Origin: SIG589 sp964566175 | Lineage (GTDB): Bacteria > Bacillota > Clostridia > Oscillospirales > Acutalibacteraceae | Length of the DNA: 52,911 bases | Reading direction: 5' to 3' | Assembly: GCA_964566175.1 (NCBI GenBank) | Contig: CAZMHU010000011.1 | Span: 1 to 52,911 of the forward strand | Shown here: positions 31,238 to 39,723 of the stretch, one piece after another | Layout: each line of letters starts with the position of its first letter | Position numbering within the stretch: the first letter of the stretch is position 1 | Position numbers and translations under genes: made by a program | Notes under the pieces: generated by a model | What the model was told of the DNA's origin: nothing | Database searches by the model: none | The model's input: only the letters and a program-made list of their open reading frames with translations

Positions 31238-32161
31238 ATGAAAAAAATTAAAAAACAACCTGCCGTCAGTTCAATAAAGCGAGGAACGAAGAGAGAACAG
31301 GCTGTGTTCTATGCAATGCTCGCTCCTTTCTTTATTCTCTTCTTCCTTTTCACTGTGCTGCCGGTTATAACTTCGGTAATACTCAGTTTTTTCCATTTTG
31401 ATGCGGTTTCATTGCCGACGTGGGCAGGTCTTGACAACTATTTGCGTATGTTCGTTCAGGACGACGTTTTTCCGGTTGCACTGCGCAACACACTGATATT
31501 TGCCATTATTACCGGCCCTGTCGGATTTATGTTGGCGTTTGTACTTGCTTGGATGGTTAACGAATTTAATCCCGCTATAAGAACATTGCTTTCTTTCCTG
31601 TTCTACGCTCCGGCTCTCACCGGTAACGTATACTTCGTTTGGAAAATTCTTTTCAGCGGTGATAGTTACGGCTATATCAACAGTACGCTTATGTCAATGG
31701 GCTTGATAGTAGAGCCCGTTCAGTGGTTAAAATCCTCTGCGTATGCAATGCCGGTAATTATTATCGTTCAGTTGTGGCTGAGTATGGGTATAACCTTCCT
31801 TTCAAACATTTCCGGTTTGCAGAACGTAAACTCGGAACTTTACGAAGCCGGTGCTATCGACGGTATACGTACCCGTTGGCACGAACTTTGGTATATAACG
31901 CTTCCGTCGATGAGAGATATTCTTCTTTTCGGTTGCGTTATGCAAATCCAGTCGGCATTTTCGGTCAGTGCCGTTGCTATCGAACTTTGCGGTTATCCGT
32001 CGGTTAACTATTCGGTTGATACTATCGTATCGCTCCTGTCCGACGTCGGTAACGCGCGATATGAAATGGGATATGCCGCCGCTATGTCGGTATTCCTGTT
32101 CGCACTTATGGCAATCACGAAACAACTTATGTTCAAGTTGATAAATCTTGCCGGTAAGTAA
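31238..32161 (+). CDS. carbohydrate ABC transporter permease (MalF-like, CUT1)
   Basis: The 307-residue protein has a basic N-terminus and about six membrane segments. The EAA loop that docks the ATPase reads YEAGAIDGIRTRWHELWYIT near residues 204-223. It forms a heterodimeric channel with the next permease. GGGAGTG lies before the ATG. Twelve bases separate it from its partner. Confidence 0.92.
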   Translation: MKKIKKQPAVSSIKRGTKREQAVFYAMLAPFFILFFLFTVLPVITSVILSFFHFDAVSLPTWAGLDNYLRMFVQDDVFPVALRNTLIFAIITGPVGFMLAFVLAWMVNEFNPAIRTLLSFLFYAPALTGNVYFVWKILFSGDSYGYINSTLMSMGLIVEPVQWLKSSAYAMPVIIIVQLWLSMGITFLSNISGLQNVNSELYEAGAIDGIRTRWHELWYITLPSMRDILLFGCVMQIQSAFSVSAVAIELCGYPSVNYSVDTIVSLLSDVGNARYEMGYAAAMSVFLFALMAITKQLMFKLINLAGK

Positions 32162-32173
32162 GGAGGGGTATGA

Positions 32174-33079
32174 ATGTTTAAAGTTAAAAAGAATTATTTT
32201 CACGCCGATAAACTTCGTGCTTCTCGTAACGACCAGTATAAAAGGTTTACACGTTCCAAAGTGGGAAACTTTTTCTACACACTGTTTTTGGTAATATTCG
32301 GTCTTTATTCGATATTGCCGATGATTTATTCGATTGTGACATCGTTTAAGCCGTTGGACGAACTTCTGGTTTATCCGCCGCGATTTTGGGTTATAAGACC
32401 GACGATTTCAAACTATACGGTAATACCGTCATTGCTTGATAACTTGTCTGTTCCGCTTTCGCGCTACCTTTTCAACAGTTTGTTTATAAGTATCGTCACA
32501 ACGTTTTTGCACGTTATCGTGGCTTCAATGGGTGCATACGTGCTTTCGAAATCGCACATACGCGGCAAAGGTATTATATTTGCGATAATTCAGTTTTCGT
32601 TGCTTTATAACGCATATACCTTGGCTATTCCGCGTTACCTTATATATTCGTATATGGGGATGATTGATACATACTGGGTATATATTCTTCCCGCTATACC
32701 GTCTTCAATGGGTGTATTCCTTATGAAACAGTATATGGACAGTGCCGTTCCGGATGCGCTGATAGAAGCCGCACGTATAGACGGCGCGGGAACATCACGC
32801 GTATTCTGGCAGATGGTAATGCCGCTTGTTAAGCCGGGTTGGCTCACGTTGACGCTTTTCGCGTTCCGTGACTTGTGGCAGGTTCAGCCAGGCGGAACAA
32901 TATTCAGTGAAGAACTTAAAACGCTCCCCTCTGCGGCTTCGACAATAGCCGGCGGCGGTCTTACCCGACAGGGTGCGGCAATGGCTGTTACGGTTATTAT
33001 GATGATACCGCCGATACTCGTATATATGATATCACAGGGAAGCGTAACCAAGACAATGAGCAGCTCGGGTATTAAGTAA
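32174..33079 (+). CDS. carbohydrate ABC transporter permease (MalG-like, CUT1)
   Basis: The 301-residue protein has about six membrane segments after a basic cytoplasmic N-terminus of about 35 residues. Its EAA loop is IEAARIDGAGTSRVFWQMVM near residues 197-216. It pairs with the upstream MalF-like permease. AAGGAGGGG precedes the start. No ATP-binding subunit follows, as is common for CUT1 systems that use a shared MsmX/MsmK ATPase. Confidence 0.92.
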   Translation: MFKVKKNYFHADKLRASRNDQYKRFTRSKVGNFFYTLFLVIFGLYSILPMIYSIVTSFKPLDELLVYPPRFWVIRPTISNYTVIPSLLDNLSVPLSRYLFNSLFISIVTTFLHVIVASMGAYVLSKSHIRGKGIIFAIIQFSLLYNAYTLAIPRYLIYSYMGMIDTYWVYILPAIPSSMGVFLMKQYMDSAVPDALIEAARIDGAGTSRVFWQMVMPLVKPGWLTLTLFAFRDLWQVQPGGTIFSEELKTLPSAASTIAGGGLTRQGAAMAVTVIMMIPPILVYMISQGSVTKTMSSSGIK

Positions 33080-33101
33080 CCCGAACGGTTTGGAGGTTTT
33101 T

Positions 33102-35270
33102 ATGAAAACAAAAATCAAAAATGTTAATAAGCTGCGCCGTTGTCTTTCTGTCTTTGCGGTCGTTTTGATTATAGCCTCTCTGCTCGGCACAAATGTGTCG
33201 GCGGCGGAGATACAGACCGTTCCGTATGACAGTTATACTATTTGGAGCGGCTACGATAAAAAGGTGACCGTTTCACAGCGTCCGGCTTATGAATACTATA
33301 AAACATTAAACGGTTCGGATTTCGGTCTGTCGGCGTTCAGTCTGACAAACGATGTCTGTACCGACAGCAGCGGTAATGTATATATTATGGATACCGGCAA
33401 CGGCAGGGTAGTTGTGCTCAATCCCGATTTCTCGCTCAAAAGCGTTATAAAGGATATGACTTTTAACGGTGAGCAGATTGATATTACCGGTTCACTCGGA
33501 ATATTCGCCCGTGATGACGGCAGGATTTATATTGCCGACACACAGCACGCCCGCGTGGTTGAGTGCGACGTAAACGGAAACATTTCGGCACTTTTGACCC
33601 TTCCGGAGGCTGACGTTATACCGCAAGATTTTCAGTATATGCCGAAACGTATAGCCATTGACAGCAAAGGTTATATGTATGTTGTCAGTGAGGGTTCGTA
33701 TTACGGTGCGGTTCTTTACGACCCCGACGGTGCTTTTGTCAGTTTTTACGGCTCTAATACCGTAACCTCGACAATAGGTGATATAATCGACAAGGCGTTT
33801 GATTTGCTTTTCAGCAACGACACAAAAAAAGCCGAGGCCGTTAAATCACTGCCCTTTATGTTTACCGATATTGCGGTAGACGCCGACGATTTCATATATA
33901 CCGCAACAGGTTTTACAAACGTATACAAAGCCGACCCCGGACAACTTAAAAAATTAAGTCCCGGCGGAGTTAACGTATTGAAGGATAAGACCTCTACCGA
34001 GGTTGAGTCTTCCGACAATTTCCAATTTTCCGATGCAAACGCTTCGGTACGCGCACAGTCTTCGGAGTACCGCGTTACTAACTTAAGTTCGCTCACTCTC
34101 GACAAAAACGGACTGCTTTACGCCGCTGATGCGATGTACGGCAGGGTATATATCTACGACCAAAACTGTAACCCGATAACTGTTTTCGGCGGCGGTGTAG
34201 GCAAGGCGAAACAGCAAGGTATGTCAAGCGCGATTTCTTCAATCGCCCTCGGTATAAACGGTGAGGTTATCCTTTCCGACAGCACAAACGGATATGTTAC
34301 GGTTTATAAAATGACCGATTACGGTAAGTTGCTTATCGATGCTCAGAATATGACCGTTACCGGTGCTTATGTTGAGGCAAAAACTCTTTGGAACGATGTT
34401 TTGAAACTTGACCGCAACTGCCAGTTGGCGTACAGAGGCCTTGCAAAGGCCTGCCTCGTTGAAGAGGATTACGATAAGGCACTTGAATATGCTAAAATCG
34501 GTATCGACCAGGATACCTACGCATCAGCGTTTGAACACGTTCGTGCGTCGTGGCTTACCGATAACTTTACGTGGATATTCATAATCGCGGTTTTGCTTGT
34601 CGGTGGACTTGCTGCACTTTTGGTAATAACCAATAAGCGCGAGGTACGACTCGTCAAGAACCGCCACGTGAAGGTTATGCTCGAATGTATAATTCATCCG
34701 TTCCAAGCATTTACGAAAATTCGCTATGAGGGCGAGGGTTCGGTACTTCTTGCAAGTATTCTGCTTTTGCTGTTCTATATTTCGAGTTTTGTAAAGCAGG
34801 TCTACGGCGGATTTATGTATCAGATTTTCGACAAAACCTCTTTCAACTCGTTTATAGTGCTGCTCGGCACGGTTGGACTTGTCCTTCTGTGGGTTGTCTG
34901 CAACTGGGGAATGTCAACACTGTTTGAGGGTAAAGGTAAAGTAAAACATATTTTCATTTGCACATCATACAGCCTTATTCCGATGATTGCGTATAACTTT
35001 ATTTACGCACTGCTTTCCAACTTTGTTGTTCCGGATGAACAACTTATCATACAGGTTATTTACTACATCTGTATGGGACTCACCGTAATGATGTTCTGCA
35101 TAAGCGTTATGACGGTACATGAGTTTGGTTTCGGAAAGTTTGTCGGCATAACACTGATTTCCGTTGTGGCAATGCTTGTTGTGGTATTTATCATATTTAT
35201 GATAGGAATACTTGTTCAGCAGTTTGGTTCTTTCTTTATAACAGTTTATAAAGAAGTTAAATACAGATAA
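33102..35270 (+). CDS. NHL beta-propeller / TPR / Yip1-domain membrane protein
   Basis: The 722-residue protein has a type I signal peptide ending near SAAE. An extracellular NHL-type beta-propeller (about 70-425) follows, with repeats such as DSSGNVYIMDTGNGRVVVLN, DDGRIYIADTQHARVVECD and DKNGLLYAADAMYGRVYIYD. A TPR-like helical pair (about 430-480; YRGLAKACLVEEDYDKALEYA), a membrane span near 488-508 and a Yip1-type multi-span domain (about 525-722) complete it. ATG 33102 has TTTGGAGG upstream. It sits between the permeases and the DUF5696 gene and could scaffold or sense sugar binding at the membrane. Confidence 0.85.
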   Translation: MKTKIKNVNKLRRCLSVFAVVLIIASLLGTNVSAAEIQTVPYDSYTIWSGYDKKVTVSQRPAYEYYKTLNGSDFGLSAFSLTNDVCTDSSGNVYIMDTGNGRVVVLNPDFSLKSVIKDMTFNGEQIDITGSLGIFARDDGRIYIADTQHARVVECDVNGNISALLTLPEADVIPQDFQYMPKRIAIDSKGYMYVVSEGSYYGAVLYDPDGAFVSFYGSNTVTSTIGDIIDKAFDLLFSNDTKKAEAVKSLPFMFTDIAVDADDFIYTATGFTNVYKADPGQLKKLSPGGVNVLKDKTSTEVESSDNFQFSDANASVRAQSSEYRVTNLSSLTLDKNGLLYAADAMYGRVYIYDQNCNPITVFGGGVGKAKQQGMSSAISSIALGINGEVILSDSTNGYVTVYKMTDYGKLLIDAQNMTVTGAYVEAKTLWNDVLKLDRNCQLAYRGLAKACLVEEDYDKALEYAKIGIDQDTYASAFEHVRASWLTDNFTWIFIIAVLLVGGLAALLVITNKREVRLVKNRHVKVMLECIIHPFQAFTKIRYEGEGSVLLASILLLLFYISSFVKQVYGGFMYQIFDKTSFNSFIVLLGTVGLVLLWVVCNWGMSTLFEGKGKVKHIFICTSYSLIPMIAYNFIYALLSNFVVPDEQLIIQVIYYICMGLTVMMFCISVMTVHEFGFGKFVGITLISVVAMLVVVFIIFMIGILVQQFGSFFITVYKEVKYR

Positions 35271-35284
35271 CCGGAGGCGACGAT

Positions 35285-37585
35285 ATGAAAAACTTTATAA
35301 AGGCTGTTAGCCTTATATGCTGTTTGAGCCTTATGCTCACCGTATTCGGCGCCTGCGGCGGTGAAAAACAAACCGCAAAGAAAGTGCCGTATACGGTCGG
35401 CAGTGTGAGCAACATTGCCGAAAGCGATGTTGTTGAGAATGAAAGTTTTTCGCTTTCGTTCGATGCGCAGACCGCAAACATTTTAATAACCGACAAGGCT
35501 ACGGGAAACATATATTCACAAATTCCGTATGAATATTATCTTGCCAACCGCGAAAGCCTTGCGATTGCACAAAACACATATATGCCCGGCGTTGAAGTTC
35601 CGTCGGTTGCGGCTGATTATTCCAGTATTCCGGTATACTCGCCGATACACATTGCCGCTCTTGAAATGAGCAGTAACACAACCACAACTTTCTATGCCGA
35701 CCCCGAAGTATTCAAGCGCGGACGTGTTGGCAGTAAACTTATCGAAAACGGTATACGTGTTACGTATTATTTCGATGCACTGCAAATCTCCGTTCCGGTT
35801 GAATACACAATCGATTCAGATAGTTTTAACATTCAGGTAATCCCGACAGAGGTTGCGGAGGGCAATGACGAATACCGTATTCTCACCGCTGCTCTGTCAC
35901 CGATGTTCTGCTCGGCCGTCAACAGCGCAGAGTCATACTTGGTTATTCCGTCGGGAAGCGGAACGCTTATGTATACCGACGTTCGTTCAGACAGTGCCGT
36001 CCGTACATACAGTGGCGAGGTATACGGACACGACCCTGCTGTCGAATATTATGAAAAACTTGCAAACAGCGAGGAAATACGTCTTCCTATGTTCGGCGTT
36101 GTCGACGGCACACGTGCCGTTTGCGCGATAATCGAACAGGGAAGCGAGAAGTGTACAATAAATGCACAGGTGGGCGATACCGTTTCAGGTTATTCAACCG
36201 CATATATTTCTTTCAGAATACGTGGATATAACGAGCCTGTTTCTACCATTCTTGCGGGACGTATTCGTGTTCGCACACACATAAAGGACGATATAACCTC
36301 AAGCGAGCCTATTCGTATTGCGTATCATCTGCTTTCGGTTAATAAGGCAAACTATACCGGCATAGCCGAATGCTATCGTGATTATCTCATAGCAAATGAG
36401 GGCTTGGGCAGTGAGGCAACGTCTTCCTTGCTTTATACAAAGATTTTGGGCGGATTTCAATCTGACGAACTGTTTTTGGGTATTCCATATAAGAAGACGA
36501 AATCTCTCACAACCTATGACGAGGCTGCCGAAATGGCAAAGCAACTCTCGGAACTTTCTTCCGGCAGTTTGGCGGTTGAGATGTCCGGTTTCGGAACTAC
36601 CGGTGTTGCGGTAGGCGAGGTTGGCGGCGGCTTTAAACTGACCGGCGTCAACGGCAACAAAAAATCGCTTAAAAACTTTGTTGCCGCAACTGCCGAACTC
36701 GGCATTAAGACATATTTCGATTTTGATATCATTCGCTTTAAAGATGGCGCGGGTGGGTTCAGTGATACCGCTGTTACCGCAAACAACGCCGCATCAAAGC
36801 AGTATAAATACAACCTGAGCACCAAACTTCGCGAAATGGACGATTATTATTATCTTTTACAGCGTAGCAGGCTTGATGCTGCAGCCGAAAAGGTAAATTC
36901 GGTTGCCGAGAAATACGACATAACGGGATTGGCGTTTGAGTCTTTGGGTTCGGTTACCTATTCGGATTATGTTGATTCGAAATATTACAACAAAGAAGGC
37001 TCGGCAGAGCAGACCGTTAAAATTCTTTCTTCTGTTAAGGAAAGCAAAATAAACGTTGCGGTCAATGAGGCTAACGCCTTTGCTGCCGTTGCCGCAGATA
37101 CGGTGTTTGATGTTCCGACAAAGTCGGATATGAACGCATCGTTCGACCGTGATATTCCGCTTTATCAAATTGTGTTTAAGGGATATGTTGATATTGCAAA
37201 CGAGTCTATAAACACTGCGGAAAATCAGCGTACACAGTTCTTAAAGGCTATGGAGACCGGCACTGGACTCGCCTTTACACTCACCGCGAATTATTCGGTT
37301 GATACAACCCTTGCGGGCGAGAGCGTGTTCTACGCCACAAACTTTGACGATAACAAGGATATTATAAAGGGTTATCTTGATGAGGCGAGTGCGTATCTCA
37401 AAGCGGTCGGCTCGTCAAAAATCGTATCGCACGAAACGGTTGCGGCAAACACTGTAAAGACGGTATTTGACAATGGCGTTTATGTATACGTAAACTACGG
37501 TGACGGCAATACAGTCGCCGACGGTATAACGGTTGCGGCAAATGATTTTGCGGCATTTACAAGGGAGGGAACAGTCATTGAGTAA
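35285..37585 (+). CDS. DUF5696-family lipoprotein
   Basis: The 766-residue protein has a signal peptide with a lipobox-like FGAC (Cys near 24), so it is probably an external lipoprotein. I recognise the overall pattern as DUF5696. The first half is beta-rich (about 45-340). The second half looks like a TIM-barrel (about 350-700), with YTGIAECYRDYLI, TYFDFDIIRFKDGAGGF and YDITGLAFESLGSVTYSDY, reminiscent of glycoside hydrolases. Catalytic residues cannot be assigned. The stop overlaps the start of the next permease by eight bases. A role in processing the transported glycan is inference. Confidence 0.8.
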   Translation: MKNFIKAVSLICCLSLMLTVFGACGGEKQTAKKVPYTVGSVSNIAESDVVENESFSLSFDAQTANILITDKATGNIYSQIPYEYYLANRESLAIAQNTYMPGVEVPSVAADYSSIPVYSPIHIAALEMSSNTTTTFYADPEVFKRGRVGSKLIENGIRVTYYFDALQISVPVEYTIDSDSFNIQVIPTEVAEGNDEYRILTAALSPMFCSAVNSAESYLVIPSGSGTLMYTDVRSDSAVRTYSGEVYGHDPAVEYYEKLANSEEIRLPMFGVVDGTRAVCAIIEQGSEKCTINAQVGDTVSGYSTAYISFRIRGYNEPVSTILAGRIRVRTHIKDDITSSEPIRIAYHLLSVNKANYTGIAECYRDYLIANEGLGSEATSSLLYTKILGGFQSDELFLGIPYKKTKSLTTYDEAAEMAKQLSELSSGSLAVEMSGFGTTGVAVGEVGGGFKLTGVNGNKKSLKNFVAATAELGIKTYFDFDIIRFKDGAGGFSDTAVTANNAASKQYKYNLSTKLREMDDYYYLLQRSRLDAAAEKVNSVAEKYDITGLAFESLGSVTYSDYVDSKYYNKEGSAEQTVKILSSVKESKINVAVNEANAFAAVAADTVFDVPTKSDMNASFDRDIPLYQIVFKGYVDIANESINTAENQRTQFLKAMETGTGLAFTLTANYSVDTTLAGESVFYATNFDDNKDIIKGYLDEASAYLKAVGSSKIVSHETVAANTVKTVFDNGVYVYVNYGDGNTVADGITVAANDFAAFTREGTVIE

Positions 37586-38498
37586 GAAACAAAAGCGTAT
37601 TAAAGGCATTGAATCGAAAAAGAGCCTTTACGGCAGATTGTTCGTGCTCCCGTGGGAAATCGGTATTGTACTGTTCTTCCTTATTCCGATAGTTCAGTCA
37701 ATTTGGTATTCCTTCTGCGATGTTTGGCTTGATGTTGAGGGTATTATGACCGACTTCTGGGGACTTGAGAATTATAAATATATAATCAACGAGAACCCGA
37801 GTTACGTCAAAAACCTCACAACCTCGCTGACAAACTTCAGTTATTCACTTCCGATTATCGTTATTGTAAGTTTTATTCTTGCAATCGTCTTAAACCAAAA
37901 GTTTAAGGGCAGAGTTTTCTTCCGCTCACTCTATTTCCTACCTGTTATTATTGCAACCGGCGTAGTTATGAGTTATCTGACCGAGTCGGTCGGCGGAAAC
38001 CAAAACCCGATAATCCAACTCAGCACCGATGCTTCGAACGAGTATGTTTCGGGCGGAATTGATTTTCAGGCAGTTTTGACCGCGCTAAATCTGCCGGAAG
38101 AAATTACGTCTCTTATGGCAAAGTATATCGGAATGATATTCAATCTTTTGTGGGATTGCGGCGTTCAGATTGTTCTCTTTATTGCCGGACTTCAAACAAT
38201 ACCTGAACAACTTTATGAGGTTTCAAAGGTTGAGGGCGCGACCTCTTGGGAAGAATTCTGGTATATCACACTTCCGATGGTATCCAACACACTGTTGCTT
38301 GTAATTATATACACGGTCATCGACCTGTTGACAAAGCAGAGCGATCCTGTTATGAAACAGGCATATGCACTTATGAACCAGAACCAAAACTATTCGCAAA
38401 GTTCCGCAATGATGTGGATGTTCTTCGCGATAATCGGTCTTATCACGGCAGTTGTGCTCTTCCTGTATAACAGGCTTTGTATGAAACGTTGGAATTAA
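37578..38498 (+). CDS. carbohydrate ABC transporter permease (second MalF/LplB-like)
   Basis: The 306-residue protein starts at TTG 37578, with AGGGAGGGA seven bases upstream. An extension to 37533 would run deeper into the DUF5696 gene and lacks a ribosome site. It has about six membrane segments and an insertion of about 50 residues between segments (VGGNQNPIIQLSTDASNEYV region). The EAA loop reads YEVSKVEGATSWEEFWYIT. It pairs with the next permease as a second channel in the island. Confidence 0.9.
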   Translation: MSKKQKRIKGIESKKSLYGRLFVLPWEIGIVLFFLIPIVQSIWYSFCDVWLDVEGIMTDFWGLENYKYIINENPSYVKNLTTSLTNFSYSLPIIVIVSFILAIVLNQKFKGRVFFRSLYFLPVIIATGVVMSYLTESVGGNQNPIIQLSTDASNEYVSGGIDFQAVLTALNLPEEITSLMAKYIGMIFNLLWDCGVQIVLFIAGLQTIPEQLYEVSKVEGATSWEEFWYITLPMVSNTLLLVIIYTVIDLLTKQSDPVMKQAYALMNQNQNYSQSSAMMWMFFAIIGLITAVVLFLYNRLCMKRWN

Positions 38499-38513
38499 GG
38501 GGGTGCTGATTTT

Positions 38514-39470
38514 ATGAAAATAGAAACTAAAGAAATGCTAAACAAAAAATCGGCACAGCATGCGGGAAAGTTTTTATTTGCCGCGTTCAGAATATTCTTC
38601 CTCTGTTCGGTAGGATATATCATTATTTATCCCTTGCTTTCAATGATAAGTTATTCACTTATCTCGACTATCGACCTTTACGACCCGAGTATCGTATGGG
38701 TTCCGAAAACGTTGACCTTTTCAAACTATTCTGTTGCGATAGAGGCACTTGATTATTTGAAGTCTCTTTGGAACACCATTTTCAAGTGCGTATTTTCCGC
38801 TATTATCGAAGTTGCGTCTTGCTCGCTTGTTGCGTACGGTCTTGCAAGATTTAAGTTTAAAGAAAACGGTTTCCTTTTCGGTATAGTTTTGCTGACGGCG
38901 ATAGTTCCCGCGCAGGTTTATATAATACCGTCATATCTTAACTTCCGTTTCTTCTCTCTCGGCGGTGTTTTCAATCTCATAAACAACGTTTTCGGAACGG
39001 AAATCACCGTCAACCTCATAAACACTCCGTTCGTATTTTATCTGCCCGCACTCTTTGGCGTAGGTATTCGCTCGGGACTGTTTATATTCATCTACCGTCA
39101 GTTCTTCTTGGGACTGCCAAAAGAACTTGAAGAGGCATCGTGGATTGACGGTGCGGGCCCTTTCAAAACATTTTTGCGCGTTGTAGTACCTTCGTCGGGC
39201 GTTGTTTTCCTGACAGTTACCATCTTCTCGGTAATTTGGTACTGGAATGATTATTATCAGTCGATAATGTATTTCGCAAAGGATTATCCCTTGGCTGTTG
39301 CCCTTAACGGCATCGGCAGTCAACTTATGACTTTGGGTTATTCCTACGAAAAGGCATTAGGCCCGACAATGGCAGGCTGTCTGCTCTTTATAGCACCGGT
39401 ACTGCTTATGTATGCAATACTGCAAAAGCAGTTTATCGCAAGTATTGACCGTGTCGGTATTGTAGGCTGA
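38514..39470 (+). CDS. carbohydrate ABC transporter permease (second MalG-like)
   Basis: The 318-residue protein has about six membrane segments. The EAA loop is LEEASWIDGAGPFKTFLRVV near residues 204-223. GGGGGTG lies about ten bases before the ATG. It ends the long operon that starts at 28325; a hairpin follows. Confidence 0.9.
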   Translation: MKIETKEMLNKKSAQHAGKFLFAAFRIFFLCSVGYIIIYPLLSMISYSLISTIDLYDPSIVWVPKTLTFSNYSVAIEALDYLKSLWNTIFKCVFSAIIEVASCSLVAYGLARFKFKENGFLFGIVLLTAIVPAQVYIIPSYLNFRFFSLGGVFNLINNVFGTEITVNLINTPFVFYLPALFGVGIRSGLFIFIYRQFFLGLPKELEEASWIDGAGPFKTFLRVVVPSSGVVFLTVTIFSVIWYWNDYYQSIMYFAKDYPLAVALNGIGSQLMTLGYSYEKALGPTMAGCLLFIAPVLLMYAILQKQFIASIDRVGIVG

Positions 39471-39483
39471 TTATTGTTTGATT

Positions 39484-39524
39484 ATTTTACGGCTTTGCCG
39501 CTTTGTTCGGCAGAGCCGTAAAAT
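39484..39524 (+). other. long hairpin after the permease operon (weak terminator or mRNA-stability element)
   Basis: ATTTTACGGCT pairs with AGCCGTAAAAT, with inner TTGCCG/CGGCA pairing around CTTTGTT. There is no T-run after it, so it may protect the upstream mRNA 3' end rather than terminate fully. Confidence 0.6.
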
Positions 39525-39635
39525 CTACTTGGTCATATATTTTTTCGGAAACTCTACCTTTTGTCACTTTTTTGAACAGAATGTAAAATTTGCATACCGA
39601 ATAAAAAAATTTTTGTACTTTTTTATATATTTTTA

Positions 39636-39664
39636 TTGCAAAAACGTTAACGTTATTGTATAAT
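39636..39664 (+). promoter_or_regulatory. promoter with palindromic operator for the second solute-binding protein
   Basis: TTGCAA (39636-39641) and TATAAT (39659-39664) have a 17-base spacer. The perfect palindrome AACGTTAACGTT (39643-39654) fills the spacer, an ideal position for repression of sugar-uptake genes by a LacI-family or similar dimer. Confidence 0.65.
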
Positions 39665-39723
39665 AGTTATGCGAAACGGAGTTCGCCCGTTTGCGAACAA
39701 AATTTATTTTGGAGGTTTTTTTG

